Notes: a model not told the origin generated them from the letters alone. Positions 1-8,588 are shown, counted from the first letter of the stretch. The stretch is 64,000 nucleotides of DNA from Microthrixaceae bacterium (GCA_023957975.1 JAMLGM010000008.1:145498-209497), one strand, 5' to 3'. Translations and numbers: made by a program.

Positions 1-2
1 GC

Positions 3-794
3 GGTGACATCTTCCAGGTGGTTCTGGCCCAGCGCTTCGATTTCGAGGTCGACGCCGACCCCTTCGACGTGTACCGGGTGCTGCGTCAGATCAACCCGTC
101 GCCGTACATGTATTTCGTGCGCGAACCGGAGCTGTCGCTGGTGGGTTGTTCACCCGAACCGATGGTGCAACTGCTCGGCGGGCAGGTGATCAGCCGGCCG
201 ATCGCCGGGACCCGGTTCCGCGGCACGACCGATGAGCACGACCGTCGACTTGCGGCCGAGCTGTTGGAGCACCCCAAGGAACGCGCCGAGCACATCATGT
301 TGGTCGACCTGGCCCGCAACGACGTCGGCCGCGTCGTGGAGTTCGGGACGTGCAAGGTCGACGAGCTCATGACCCTCGAGCGCTTCAGCCACGTCATGCA
401 CCTGACGAGTCAGGTGTCGGGCGCCCTCGCCGAGGGCAGAACGCCCATCGACGTGTTGAAGGCCACACTGCCCGCCGGCACCGTGTCGGGGGCGCCCAAG
501 GTCCGGGCGATGGAGATCATCGACGAACTCGAGCCCACCAAGCGTGGTCCGTATGCGGGGGTCGTCGGATATCTCGATTTCTCGGGCAACATCGACACCG
601 CCATCGCGATCCGCACGATGATCATCGACACCGCCGACGGCGAGATGCCGTTTCGGGCCAGCGTGCAGGCCGGCGCCGGGGTGGTGGCCGATTCCGTTGC
701 GGCGGACGAGGAACTCGAAACCCGAAACAAGGCGAAAGCCTTGCTCGCCGCGGTGCGCCCGGCCGAACGGATGACCGCCCAGCGCACGAGGTAG
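3..794 (+). CDS. trpE: Anthranilate synthase component I, 3' part (cut by window edge)
   Basis: TrpE converts chorismate to anthranilate with ammonia supplied by TrpG, the first committed step of tryptophan synthesis. The 263 visible residues are the C-terminal chorismate-binding domain. The opening GDIFQVVLAQRF is the TrpE-type motif; PIAGTRFRG, the ERAEHIMLVDLARND stretch and LPAGTVSGAPKVRAMEII follow in the family order, with GPYAGVVGY near the end. The 5' half lies before base 1, so the start is not visible. The rest of the trp genes (trpC-F-B-A) lie 7 kb downstream on the same strand, so trpE is detached from them here. The stop codon lies inside a 16-bp tandem array. The family is certain; PabB is less likely given the PIAG motif. 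Confidence 0.96.
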   Translation, partial: GDIFQVVLAQRFDFEVDADPFDVYRVLRQINPSPYMYFVREPELSLVGCSPEPMVQLLGGQVISRPIAGTRFRGTTDEHDRRLAAELLEHPKERAEHIMLVDLARNDVGRVVEFGTCKVDELMTLERFSHVMHLTSQVSGALAEGRTPIDVLKATLPAGTVSGAPKVRAMEIIDELEPTKRGPYAGVVGYLDFSGNIDTAIAIRTMIIDTADGEMPFRASVQAGAGVVADSVAADEELETRNKAKALLAAVRPAERMTAQRTR

Positions 795-862
795 TCAGCG
801 CACGAGGTGGTCAGTGCATGAGGTAGTCAGCGCACGAGGTGGTCAGTGCATGAGGCGATCAG
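783..862. repeat. 16-bp tandem repeat, 5 copies, across the trpE stop
   Basis: Five consecutive 16-base units start at 783, 799, 815, 831 and 847. The consensus is CGCACGAGGTGGTCAG, and two units begin TGCATGAG instead. The first unit encodes the last residues of TrpE and its TAG stop; the rest are non-coding copies of the gene tail. The remaining 115 bases to the next gene show nothing else. Confidence 0.9.
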
Positions 863-977
863 CGTCCCCGCCGAACGCCGCAACAAAGGCGCGGTCGCGT
901 GCCCGCGGGACAGCGCGGTGACATCGCGGAGTGCCTCGGAGGCCTGAGCCGGTTCCTGAGTCGGTGGGGTCGTCGGT

Positions 978-2477
978 TCATTGGCGTATCGGTGGTTGGG
1001 GTGGTTTGGTCGGGGTGAGTGAGAGTTGCCCGACTGTGGCTCGCCTGGCCCTCGTCGCTCCGCCGGTTCGGCTGCTCCGGCCCGAGTTTCGGCCTGTGTT
1101 TGACCTGCGGGCGTCGTGGGGTCGGTACATGCGGGTGTTGGGGGTGGCGGTCATGCGGTCGTAGCGGCGCCGGATGGTGGCGATCGCGTCGGCGAGGTCG
1201 ATGGTTCCGCCGCGGACTTTCACTTTGGGTCGGGCCGGAGGTTCGGGTTCTGCCGCGAATTCTTCGGGGATGGGGCCTTGGCGTTGTACGCCGTGTTGTT
1301 GCCCCCAGATGGTGATGCCACAGGGGTGGGTGTAGAGGGTCCATCCGTCGGTGGTGATGTGCATGGCCCAGCCGACGCGGTGCACCAGGCCGTGGTGGTG
1401 TCGGCACAGGCACGCCAGGTTGTTCACTGCGGTGGCGCCGCCGTTGCGGTGATGGCGCACGTGGTGGGCTTCGGTTTGTTGTGCGGGAGCCTCACAGCCG
1501 GGAAAACAACACCCGCCATCACGCGCGGCGAGTGCGGCGCGTTGCGCGTCGGTCGCCAATCGCACGGAGTGGCCGACATCGAGCGGTTGGCCGAGCGAGT
1601 CCAACAGGACGGCGCGTAGTTCTGGGTCACACATCATGCGTTCGATCACATCGGCGGTGAGTGGATCACCCGTAGGCGAATACGCGCGTGGTTTACCGTG
1701 TTCGTCGTGTTGCAGAATCACTGTGACTTCGGCGGTGCCTGGCCGGTAGTTACCCGACAGGGTGAACTGGGTGCCGAACCGGCACAGGTCCATCAACGCT
1801 TTCGCCCGCAACTGCGATTCTGATGTCGTCGGCGACCCGCCGAATTGTTCGGCGTCGTTGCGGACAGCTTTGCGGTGACGGTTGGTGGCGTCGGTGATGG
1901 CTTGGCGGACGACCTCCGCGTAGTCGCCGAAGAACTCTCCGACGATCTCCACGCCGATGACGCCGTCGGGGCCGTGGATGTCGCGTAGGTCGAGCCAGGA
2001 CTCTTCTGCTGGTGGGGCGGGTTCGGTGCCGTCGGTGTCGACGAGTCGTGCCAACGCGGCGATGACCTTCTCCCATTTCGCGAACGTCAAATGCTCCGCC
2101 AAATCCAACATGGGCCCGGCGTTGTCGGACCAGGTGGGTTCGATACGCGGGTTCGACCACCGGCCGATCACCACCAGGTGATCAAACCCGACAACACCGG
2201 AGCGGAGCCGGTCCAACACCTCGGGCCGATACCGCCGCCGTACCGCCCGAGCCACCGAAACCCGACGCGCCGCGGTCACCCCCGAACAACGAGCCGTCTT
2301 CGACACCCACGCTTTGGTGGACAGGCCCTCGACGATGTCGGTCATCCCAACAGCATCCAGTTCGCCCAACACGTCGATCATGTGTAGATCCAAACGGCGT
2401 TGCAGCTCGAACAACACCGCAACATCGTCGATCCCGGAACCCAGGCTATTCAGTTCGGTGTCGAAGCCCTCGAACAT
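978..2477 (-). CDS. DUF222 / HNH endonuclease-domain protein (13E12-repeat family)
   Basis: A 499-residue protein with the two-part layout of actinobacterial 13E12/REP-family proteins: an N-terminal DUF222 helical region (about residues 1-280) and a C-terminal HNH nuclease domain. The HNH signature is clear around residues 325-375: CCFPGC, then EAHHVRHHRNGG, then NLACLCRHHHGLVH, which supplies the zinc cysteines and catalytic histidines. The tail after residue 400 is rich in Arg, Pro and Thr. I chose the ATG at 2477; a GTG at 2507 would add ten residues. The biological role of the family is unknown; members are multicopy and behave like selfish or phage-derived nucleases. It runs opposite to trpE and separates it from the other trp genes. 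Confidence 0.87.
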   Translation of the reverse strand: MFEGFDTELNSLGSGIDDVAVLFELQRRLDLHMIDVLGELDAVGMTDIVEGLSTKAWVSKTARCSGVTAARRVSVARAVRRRYRPEVLDRLRSGVVGFDHLVVIGRWSNPRIEPTWSDNAGPMLDLAEHLTFAKWEKVIAALARLVDTDGTEPAPPAEESWLDLRDIHGPDGVIGVEIVGEFFGDYAEVVRQAITDATNRHRKAVRNDAEQFGGSPTTSESQLRAKALMDLCRFGTQFTLSGNYRPGTAEVTVILQHDEHGKPRAYSPTGDPLTADVIERMMCDPELRAVLLDSLGQPLDVGHSVRLATDAQRAALAARDGGCCFPGCEAPAQQTEAHHVRHHRNGGATAVNNLACLCRHHHGLVHRVGWAMHITTDGWTLYTHPCGITIWGQQHGVQRQGPIPEEFAAEPEPPARPKVKVRGGTIDLADAIATIRRRYDRMTATPNTRMYRPHDARRSNTGRNSGRSSRTGGATRARRATVGQLSLTPTKPPQPPIRQ

Positions 2478-2563
2478 ATGTATGACTCTAAACGCGACCC
2501 CCGACAACGAAGCCCGCGACCGTCAAACCCAAAGCGCCCGACACGCTCCCGCGGCTCAGCGGA

Positions 2564-2569
2564 TAGCCT
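2564..2569 (+). promoter_or_regulatory. -10 hexamer TAGCCT, leaderless start
   Basis: TAGCCT lies 7 nt before the ATG at 2577 and there is no Shine-Dalgarno sequence, as expected for a leaderless transcript. No convincing -35 is seen. Confidence 0.5.
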
Positions 2570-2576
2570 GCGCGCC

Positions 2577-2924
2577 ATGAAACGACTGCTGGTCCGATGG
2601 GCGATCTCAACCGGTGCGGTGATGTTGTTGCCGGTGGTGTTCCGCGACACGATTCGTGTGGAGGACTGGGGTGCGGCCATCTTCGCTGCGCTCATCATCG
2701 GCATCGTGAACGCGCTCATCGGTCCTGTTCTCAAGCTGCTGTCGCTGCCGCTGACGATCCTGACCTTCGGGCTGTTCGCTCTCGTGGTGAACGCCGTGTT
2801 GTTGTTGCTCGCCGCTGAGGTGGCGCCAGGCTTCGAAATCGACACCTTCTGGAGCGGACTGTTCGCCGCGATTCTCTACAGCATCGTCACCTCGATCGGG
2901 TCGTCGCTGCTCCTCAACGACTGA
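2577..2924 (+). CDS. Phage-holin-like / YvlD-family small membrane protein
   Basis: A 115-residue protein that is almost all membrane-embedded. Hydrophobic segments lie at about residues 8-22, 28-50, 55-80 and 90-110, giving the four-helix pattern of the PF04020 (4-TMS holin superfamily IV, YvlD) family. The GIVNALIGPVLKLLSLPLTILTFGLF stretch is typical of that family in its order of Asn, Pro and Leu. Function is not established for chromosomal members; an envelope role is usually proposed. The ATG at 2577 follows a TAGCCT hexamer by 7 nt. The stop codon starts a 14-bp tandem array. Longer upstream readings in the same frame overlap the 5' end of the divergent HNH gene and are rejected. Confidence 0.8.
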   Translation: MKRLLVRWAISTGAVMLLPVVFRDTIRVEDWGAAIFAALIIGIVNALIGPVLKLLSLPLTILTFGLFALVVNAVLLLLAAEVAPGFEIDTFWSGLFAAILYSIVTSIGSSLLLND

Positions 2925-3005
2925 TCGTCAACGACTGATCGTCAACGACTGATCGTCAACGACTGATCGTCAACGACTGATCGTCAACGACTGATCGTCA
3001 ACGAC
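2922..3005. repeat. 14-bp tandem repeat, 6 copies, starting at a stop codon
   Basis: Six perfect copies of TGATCGTCAACGAC start exactly at the TGA stop of the preceding gene (2922). The preceding bases TCAACGAC are a partial copy, so the array multiplies the last two codons plus stop. Each unit re-creates an in-frame-like Asn-Asp-stop. There are no spacers, so it is not a CRISPR array. Confidence 0.93.
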
Positions 3006-3038
3006 TGACACCAAAGCGCTCGGGCTCAGGGCCGGGCG

Positions 3039-3827
3039 TCACGTGAGCGCGCTGTTGGTGAACCACCACACGAGCATCCCGGGTTCACCGAATATCTGGA
3101 GGCCGTCGGGAAGCCCGTTGGTGCTCGAGGCTCGGTTGGTCACCGCGGCGAGGAGGTCTCGCGCCGTTCCTCTCGCGGCCACCGTTTGCCTCGTGGCCGT
3201 CGTCGCAGCGCGTGGGCCGTGGCCGATCGTGAACCCGTGGGGGTTGAGATCGATCAGCCATTCACCGTCGAGGTCGGTGGTGTGTAGGTGGATCGAGCCG
3301 TCGCCACGTAGGTGAGTAACCGCGTCGCAGAACGACCCCGATGCCTCGACGTTGGCGAGGTGTTCGTCGATCGCGTCGATCGCGACCTCGGCATCGATCG
3401 TCCAGTCGGTGTTGCCTGCCGCAAGCTCGGCGTCGATGCGGTGAACCGCCGTTTCGTGAAGCAGGCGGCGAGTCCACCAAGCAGCGGTGGTGCCGTCGCC
3501 CCAGGTCCAGGTGGGGGTGTCGTCGGGGATCCGCTCGAGCGCCTCGATGACCAGGGTCGCCGACTCCAGCAGCCAATCAGCCCAGATCTGCGGGCTCGCG
3601 TCGACTCCTGGCAGGCCGATGTCGAGCGATCTGCGATCGAGGTATTCGCCGTTGGCGTCGATCAGCGCTCGGGCCCAGTGGAGAATCGAACCCTGGTGGA
3701 CGACCAAGCGGGTCAAGGTCCACCCCGGACAGGTCGGTACGGCGCTATCGGCGGGGGTGGCGGCGACCAATTCGGCGAAACGCCGCGCCTCGTCCTCGAA
3801 GCGTCTGAGCATCGTCGAGGAATCCAT
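3039..3827 (-). CDS. Maleylpyruvate isomerase-family (mycothiol-type, DinB fold) protein
   Basis: A 262-residue member of the actinobacterial family with an N-terminal mycothiol-dependent DinB-like domain (TIGR03083/MDMPI_N). The hallmark PTCPGWTLTRLVVHQGSILHWA is at about residues 31-52 and contains the first metal-ligand histidine. A second cluster, HETAVHRIDAELAAG, supplies further histidines near residue 150. The C-terminal part is the small MDMPI_C-type domain. Such proteins use, or are predicted to use, mycothiol as cofactor; the substrate is unknown. The presence of the family suggests that the organism makes mycothiol. CAGACT lies 6 nt before the ATG, a possible weak leaderless promoter. 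Confidence 0.82.
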   Translation of the reverse strand: MDSSTMLRRFEDEARRFAELVAATPADSAVPTCPGWTLTRLVVHQGSILHWARALIDANGEYLDRRSLDIGLPGVDASPQIWADWLLESATLVIEALERIPDDTPTWTWGDGTTAAWWTRRLLHETAVHRIDAELAAGNTDWTIDAEVAIDAIDEHLANVEASGSFCDAVTHLRGDGSIHLHTTDLDGEWLIDLNPHGFTIGHGPRAATTATRQTVAARGTARDLLAAVTNRASSTNGLPDGLQIFGEPGMLVWWFTNSALT

Positions 3828-3927
3828 GGCCTCAGTCTGTCACGCTCGTCGCTCGTCGCCCGTCACGACAGGGTTCGATCAGCGTTCGCCTGAATCTGCG
3901 TTCGACCGGATCCGTGGCGGGTGGGAT

Positions 3928-4749
3928 TCAGCGGCCGACGAAAAGGTCTTCGCTGCGCTCCACCCGGCGGGTGAATTCGGCGGTGGCCGCCTCGAAGACC
4001 TCGGTGCAGCCCGGCTGGAAACGGTCGTGGAGTTCGATGGCGATCGTTTCGACCCGGTCGATCCATCCGTCGGCGGAACCGAACACGGCGTGTTCACCGC
4101 CCTCGATGTCGACCTTGAGGATTCCGATCTCGTCGATGCCGTGGTCGGCGATCAACTCCTCGACGGTGACTGCTGCGATTTCGGTGCTCGGCAGCGATGC
4201 CTCGGTGTTCGGTCCGCCAGGTTCAGCGGCGTCCTCGGCCCCGGGATCGGTGGAATCGGCCGCTCGGTAACCCCATGCCCCCACCCCAGGGTCGACGAGG
4301 TTGATCGATCCCGACCGCGGCCACAACGCCGCCTTCACGCAGACGATATTGTCGTAGGAAGCGGTGTTGTGAACGAGAAGGCGGAAGTTCTCCTCGTCGG
4401 GTTCGATGGCGATGACCGTGGCGGTCGGGTAGGTCTTCGCGAAGTACACGGCTGATAATCCGCAGTTTGCTCCGGCGTCGATGATCCAACGCGGCTCGGA
4501 TTTGAGGTCCCAGGGCAGTTGATAGCCTTCGCCGGCGATGACGTGGACGAAGGTTCGCAGGTCGGTCCCGCCGCGGCGGAGCCGAAACGGCGCCGGGTAC
4601 CCCTCCCAGGTCAGCTCGAGAAATCCCGTTGCGCCGGGACGGTCGAGGACGAGGTATTTCACCGTCCTTGGGAGACCAAAGTGCTTGAGGTATCTCATGA
4701 TTCCACGTGAAATCGTCTGCACTCTGGTACCCGAACTCGGCCCTGACAT
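3928..4749 (-). CDS. FkbM-family SAM-dependent methyltransferase
   Basis: A 273-residue class I methyltransferase of the FkbM family, which O-methylates hydroxyls on sugars or polyketides. The SAM-binding motif IDAGANCGLSAVYFA lies at about residue 95, the acidic IEPDEEN loop follows, and the family hallmark LKVDIEGGEHAVF is near residue 210. I chose the ATG at 4749 because TAGCCT stands 8 nt upstream; a GTG at 4773 would add eight residues. It stands alone between a mycothiol-type enzyme and DUF445, with no glycosyltransferase or other sugar gene nearby, so the substrate cannot be inferred. Confidence 0.85.
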   Translation of the reverse strand: MSGPSSGTRVQTISRGIMRYLKHFGLPRTVKYLVLDRPGATGFLELTWEGYPAPFRLRRGGTDLRTFVHVIAGEGYQLPWDLKSEPRWIIDAGANCGLSAVYFAKTYPTATVIAIEPDEENFRLLVHNTASYDNIVCVKAALWPRSGSINLVDPGVGAWGYRAADSTDPGAEDAAEPGGPNTEASLPSTEIAAVTVEELIADHGIDEIGILKVDIEGGEHAVFGSADGWIDRVETIAIELHDRFQPGCTEVFEAATAEFTRRVERSEDLFVGR

Positions 4750-4757
4750 GGCCGGCG

Positions 4758-4763
4758 AGGCTA
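4758..4763 (-). promoter_or_regulatory. -10 hexamer TAGCCT, leaderless start of the FkbM gene
   Basis: On the minus strand TAGCCT is followed by 8 nt and then the ATG at 4749. No ribosome-binding site is present between them. Confidence 0.45.
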
Positions 4764-4789
4764 CGAACCGCACGTGGGGGCGTCAAGCA

Positions 4790-4843
4790 CCGTTCTCCGA
4801 TAACCAGTGGTCGTGATCACGACCACTGGTTATCGGAGAACGG
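4790..4843. repeat. Palindromic repeat copy 1 (54 bp, perfect)
   Basis: A perfect inverted repeat whose arms begin GTTCTCCGATAACCAGTGG and meet at GTGATCAC with no spacer. It begins 33 nt past the stop of the minus-strand DUF445 gene and lies in front of the FkbM gene. In RNA it would form a stem of more than 20 bp with a minimal loop, so it could act as a terminator, but no U-tract follows. The same element recurs at 13563, 25468, 27012 and 51540. Confidence 0.95.
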
Positions 4844-4876
4844 GCTGGGCGGCGGGCTCAGTAGGCGGGCACGCGA

Positions 4877-6142
4877 TCAGGTGAGCAGGCGCGAGAAGGT
4901 GTAGATGATCAGCCCGGCGAGGCCGCCGACGACCGAGCCGTTGATCCGGATGATCTGCAGGTCGCGGCCGAGGAGCACCTCGACCCGTGCGGTGGTCTCT
5001 GCGGTGTCCCAGCGCTGCACCGTGGTCTCGACAAATCCGGCGACCTCCGCGCCGTAGCGGCGAGCCATCGACACCGTGACCTCGCGTGCGCCGGCGTCGA
5101 TCCGCTCGCGCAGCTCGGCGTCGGTGCGGAGGCGCTGCGCCATCGATCGGGCGGCCTCGGCGAGGCGTGCCCGCAGGGCGGAATCGGGGGTTGCCGCCTG
5201 TTCGATGAGCCCGTCGCGCAACTCGCCCCAGACGTCGATGATCCAGTCGCGTACGGCCGGGTTCTGAATGACGTCCATCTTCAACTGATTGGCGCGCTCG
5301 GCCAGTTCGGGTGACTCTCGAAACTTCACCGCCAGCTCGCGGGCCTTGCGGTCGACGTGTCGACGCACCTCGTGGTGCGGGTTCGACCGGATCTCGGAAA
5401 TGAACGTGTTCAGCCCCGAATAGATCTTGTCGAAAACCTTGTCGTCGACCGCCTCAGGCACCCACCACGGCGACTCCTGCATGAACCGGGCGCGCAGTAC
5501 GCCGCGCTGCTCGTTCAACATGTCGCTGAGCCCCTTGAGCACCGCGTCGAGCAGCTGGTGATGGCGGCCGTCCTCGGTGGTGATGTCGAGGACCTGCCCG
5601 GCGATCGGTGCAACATCGACCTGATCGAGGCGGCCGAGGACGTCGTTGACGAGCAGGTCGCCGATCTCCTCGTCCGGCAACAGACGGGCGATCGTCGCCA
5701 ACAGCGCCGCCGCCTTCTCGGCCGCGAGTTCGGAGTTGTCGGACTCGAGCAGCCATTGCGCCATGCGGTCCGACACGCTGACCCCTTCGAGGCGTTGAGT
5801 GAGTACCTCAGGAGCGAGGAAGCTGCCCTGGACGAACCCGCCGAAGGTGCGTCCGAGCTGATCCTTTCGGTTGGGGAGGATGGCGGTGTGTGGGATCGGA
5901 ATCCCCAACGGGTGGCGAAACAGCGCGGTGACGGCGAACCAGTCGGCGATCCCCCCGACCATCCCGGCCTCGGCGGTTGCCCGCAAATATCCCCAGGTGT
6001 CATCGACGCGGACCTCGAGGAGGCGAGCGATGACGAACACGACGGTCGCACCCAGCAGCACCAGCGATGCGAGCCGACGCATACGGCGCAGATCGGCGAG
6101 GCGTTGTCGATCGTCCGATGTCAGATGAAAGCTGGCAGCCAT
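4877..6142 (-). CDS. DUF445 (YjiN/YheB-type) membrane protein
   Basis: A 421-residue DUF445 protein. A hydrophobic segment near residues 22-40 (LASLVLLGATVVFVIARLL) is followed by the family-typical AEAGMVGGIADWFAVTALFRHPLGIPIPHTAILP. A long helical, charged middle follows, and the C-terminus ends in a second membrane helix (GGLAGLIIYTFSRLL). This anchors both ends and leaves a large soluble helical region. Function is unknown. The start at 6142 is supported by the divergent ygfZ start only 15 bp away. TAGGGT lies 10 nt upstream on the minus strand, inside that gap and the ygfZ start. A longer reading starting at 6457 lies wholly over ygfZ and is rejected. Confidence 0.88.
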   Translation of the reverse strand: MAASFHLTSDDRQRLADLRRMRRLASLVLLGATVVFVIARLLEVRVDDTWGYLRATAEAGMVGGIADWFAVTALFRHPLGIPIPHTAILPNRKDQLGRTFGGFVQGSFLAPEVLTQRLEGVSVSDRMAQWLLESDNSELAAEKAAALLATIARLLPDEEIGDLLVNDVLGRLDQVDVAPIAGQVLDITTEDGRHHQLLDAVLKGLSDMLNEQRGVLRARFMQESPWWVPEAVDDKVFDKIYSGLNTFISEIRSNPHHEVRRHVDRKARELAVKFRESPELAERANQLKMDVIQNPAVRDWIIDVWGELRDGLIEQAATPDSALRARLAEAARSMAQRLRTDAELRERIDAGAREVTVSMARRYGAEVAGFVETTVQRWDTAETTARVEVLLGRDLQIIRINGSVVGGLAGLIIYTFSRLLT

Positions 6143-6157
6143 GGAAGACTCAACCCT

Positions 6158-7054
6158 ATGGGCAACCTCGTTGGGGCATGGGTCGAACGCAGTGTGATCA
6201 CGGTCGAAGGACCGGACTCGGCGTCGTATCTGCAGGGACAACTGAGCCAGGACGTCGCCTCGATGAACGTTGCCGACAGTCGGTGGTCGTTGCTGCTCGC
6301 TCCGAGCGGAAAGACCGTGGCGTGGCTGCGGGTGCATCGTGTCGGCGACGAGGCGTTCGTGCTCGACCTCGAACCGGCCGCGGCCCCGGACGCGCTCGCT
6401 CGGCTCGAACGGTTCAAGTTGCGAGTCGAGGTGGCGATGTCGTTGGCGGTGGGCCACCAGATGTTGTCGGTGCGGTCGCTCGCCGATGCCGGTGCCGGTG
6501 CCGGTGCCGATGCCGATGTCGTGGTGCCGGCACAGGCGGCGAGTGTGCCGGTCGGGGCGCCGGCCGGGTCGTCGGTGGGGGTGCGCGGAGTCGACCTCAT
6601 CTGTTCCGACCCGGCGCTGATAGCGGCCCCCGCGGGAATGGAACTCGACCCGGTTGCGGTCGAACGCCTGCGTATCTCACACGGAGTTCCCACCTTCGGT
6701 GTCGACTTCGACGAGGACACGATTCCCGGGGAGTTGGGCCCGTGGCTCGTGGAGGAATCGGTGAGTTGGACCAAGGGGTGTTACACGGGGCAGGAACTCG
6801 TCGCCCGGGTCGATGCCCGGGGCAACAACACCCCGCGGCATCTGAGCGTGCTCGTCTTCGACGACCCCGGTGCCATGGTCCAGATCGGTGCGGAGGTCGT
6901 GGCGAATACCCTTTCCGATGGTGTGGTGGGCGCGGTAACCTCTTCGAGTCATGGCGTGGCATTGTCGATGCTCAAGCGTTCGGTCGAACCGGACACTCGG
7001 GTAACGGTGGGCTCGGCGGAAGCGGTGGTAACGAGAGTTGCTGCCAAGGAGTGA
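6158..7054 (+). CDS. ygfZ: Folate-binding protein YgfZ (Fe-S cluster repair/assembly)
   Basis: A 298-residue aminomethyltransferase-fold protein. YgfZ binds tetrahydrofolate and supports maturation or repair of some Fe-S enzymes. The diagnostic motif KGCYTGQELVARVD (residues about 207-220) contains the conserved redox-active cysteine. The N-terminus VITVEGPDSASYLQGQLSQD matches the GcvT-like fold. A Gly-Ala-Asp-rich spacer near residues 108-118 comes from a GGTGCC triplet-type repeat and is probably a loop expansion. The stop overlaps the AAGGAG that serves the next gene, so the two are probably translated from one mRNA. Confidence 0.93.
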   Translation: MGNLVGAWVERSVITVEGPDSASYLQGQLSQDVASMNVADSRWSLLLAPSGKTVAWLRVHRVGDEAFVLDLEPAAAPDALARLERFKLRVEVAMSLAVGHQMLSVRSLADAGAGAGADADVVVPAQAASVPVGAPAGSSVGVRGVDLICSDPALIAAPAGMELDPVAVERLRISHGVPTFGVDFDEDTIPGELGPWLVEESVSWTKGCYTGQELVARVDARGNNTPRHLSVLVFDDPGAMVQIGAEVVANTLSDGVVGAVTSSSHGVALSMLKRSVEPDTRVTVGSAEAVVTRVAAKE

Positions 7055-7060
7055 GGTTCT

Positions 7061-7756
7061 GTGGGCGGAAACAGTTACTACGAGGTGATCGGCGTGCGTC
7101 GTGATGCGGGGGTTGAGGAGATTCGCCACGCCTACCTGCACGCAGCGCGCCAGGCCCACCCGGACGTGGCCGGCCCGTCCGGTGAAGCTCGGATGCGAGA
7201 GCTCAATGAAGCCTGGGCGACGCTGCGCGACGAGGAGAAGCGGGCGTTCTACGACCTGTCGATTCCGGATCTGCCCGCACCCGCGGCCGGCGGTCGTGCC
7301 GGCGACGAATCTCGGGCGACACGCGTTAGGACCACGCCGCTGCCGCGCGCCGGGCGCGTCGGGGCCGATTATCACTGGCCGACGCCTCCACATCACCTCG
7401 ATTTCTCCGACCTGCATCCCAACCAGCGATCCGGTCAACCCCCAATCGGTCAGCCCGCGACCGGTCGGCCCGGAGGGTCCCAGTTTGGCGGTGGGGAGCA
7501 GTTCACCCCTCCCAGTCCGACCCCGGTCGACCAAACCGTCGGGCGCGGAACCCTTGGGCGCGGAACCCGCTTCGCTCCATTGGTGCTGTTCGCCATCGGC
7601 GGCCTCATCGGCGCATGCGGGGCAGCGACGTCGAGCCCGTCGTTGCTGGTGATCGCGGCGGTGTTCGTCGTGGTCAGTGCGCTGGGCGCGCTCATCGTGA
7701 GGCTCGCGTCGGCCACGGCAGCCAAGGAGCGCGGGGTCGGCTCGCAGAACAGGTAG
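7061..7756 (+). CDS. J-domain (DnaJ-like) protein with C-terminal membrane anchor
   Basis: A 231-residue protein with an N-terminal J domain (residues 5-65) that would stimulate an Hsp70 ATPase. The invariant HPD tripeptide is present in QAHPDVAG (about residue 34). A Pro/Gly/Gln-rich linker covers residues about 75-165. Two membrane segments follow (APLVLFAIGGLIGACGA and LLVIAAVFVVVSALGALIVRL). There is no G/F or zinc-finger region, so it is a class C-type J protein tethered to the membrane. It starts with GTG at 7061, 10 nt after AAGGAG in the ygfZ tail. Its client is unknown. Confidence 0.85.
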   Translation: MGGNSYYEVIGVRRDAGVEEIRHAYLHAARQAHPDVAGPSGEARMRELNEAWATLRDEEKRAFYDLSIPDLPAPAAGGRAGDESRATRVRTTPLPRAGRVGADYHWPTPPHHLDFSDLHPNQRSGQPPIGQPATGRPGGSQFGGGEQFTPPSPTPVDQTVGRGTLGRGTRFAPLVLFAIGGLIGACGAATSSPSLLVIAAVFVVVSALGALIVRLASATAAKERGVGSQNR

Positions 7757-7759
7757 GTT
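7754..7759 (+). promoter_or_regulatory. -10 hexamer TAGGTT built on the preceding TAG stop
   Basis: The TAG stop of the J-domain gene is the first half of TAGGTT; the trpC ATG follows after 10 nt. A leaderless or very short-leader trpC transcript is likely. Confidence 0.45.
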
Positions 7760-7769
7760 CAAGGCCGTC

Positions 7770-8588
7770 ATGGCTACCTACCTCGATCGAATCCTCGAGT
7801 TCCACCGCGCCCGCGCCGCGGCCGACCGTCGCAGCCTCGACGAGTTGATGCATCGTGCCGCAGCGATGGAGGCGCCTCGGGGATTTCGCGACGCGCTCCT
7901 CGGGTCGACCGCAGAGACCGCCGACGCCACGCTGGCCGTCATCTCGGAGGTCAAACGCCGGTCGCCGTCGAAGGGGGACTTGTTCGCCGAACTCGACCCG
8001 GCCGGGTTGGCGCAGACCTACGAGGCCGGCGGCGCCGCGTGTCTGTCGGTCCTGACCGACGAGCACCACTTCGGAGGGTCCGCAAACGACCTTGCCCAAG
8101 CCCGTGCGGCGGTGTCGTTGCCGGTGCTGCGCAAGGATTTCACCGTATGTGCACTCGACGTCGTCGATGCCCGGTTGATGGGAGCCGACTGCGTGCTGTT
8201 GATCGTCGCCGCGCTCAGCGACGAGGAGTTGGCCAACTTCGACGATCTCGCTGCGCAGTTGGGCCTCGACGTGTTGGTCGAAACCCACGATGAGGCCGAG
8301 GTCGAACGGGCGCTGCGTACGACCCGGGGAACGCTCATCGGTGTGAACCAGCGCGACCTGGAGACCTTCGAGGTCGACCAGGACCGGGCGGTGCGGGTCG
8401 CGGCCACCATTCCCGACGGTGTGGTCAAGGTCGCCGAATCCGGTGTGCGGGGACGCTCCGATGCCGAGGCTCTCGCCGCTGCCGGATATGACGCGGTCCT
8501 GGTGGGGGAGCACCTGGTGACCAGCGGGGATCCGGGCGCAGCACTCGCGGCGTTAAAGGTGCGGCGACCCCCTCACCACGACCGGTAG
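7770..8588 (+). CDS. trpC: Indole-3-glycerol phosphate synthase
   Basis: A 272-residue TIM-barrel enzyme that closes 1-(o-carboxyphenylamino)-1-deoxyribulose 5-phosphate to indole-3-glycerol phosphate. The catalytic and phosphate-site motifs appear in order: EVKRRSPSKG (Glu and Lys), LRKDF (catalytic Lys), VETHDEAE (Glu), GVNQRDL (Asn) and AESGV (Ser). Length is normal for a monofunctional TrpC. It is followed at 9 nt by trpF, so this actinobacterium has separate TrpC and TrpF rather than the bifunctional PriA arrangement for the TrpF step. Confidence 0.97.
   Translation: MATYLDRILEFHRARAAADRRSLDELMHRAAAMEAPRGFRDALLGSTAETADATLAVISEVKRRSPSKGDLFAELDPAGLAQTYEAGGAACLSVLTDEHHFGGSANDLAQARAAVSLPVLRKDFTVCALDVVDARLMGADCVLLIVAALSDEELANFDDLAAQLGLDVLVETHDEAEVERALRTTRGTLIGVNQRDLETFEVDQDRAVRVAATIPDGVVKVAESGVRGRSDAEALAAAGYDAVLVGEHLVTSGDPGAALAALKVRRPPHHDR

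Noticed and set aside
2922..3005. Possible CRISPR array in the 14-bp repeats
   Set aside because: The units are contiguous without spacers and begin with the stop codon of the upstream gene; no cas gene is present.
4877..6457. Longer start of DUF445 at 6457
   Set aside because: The extra 105 residues lie antisense to the well-supported ygfZ N-terminus and contain no DUF445 sequence.
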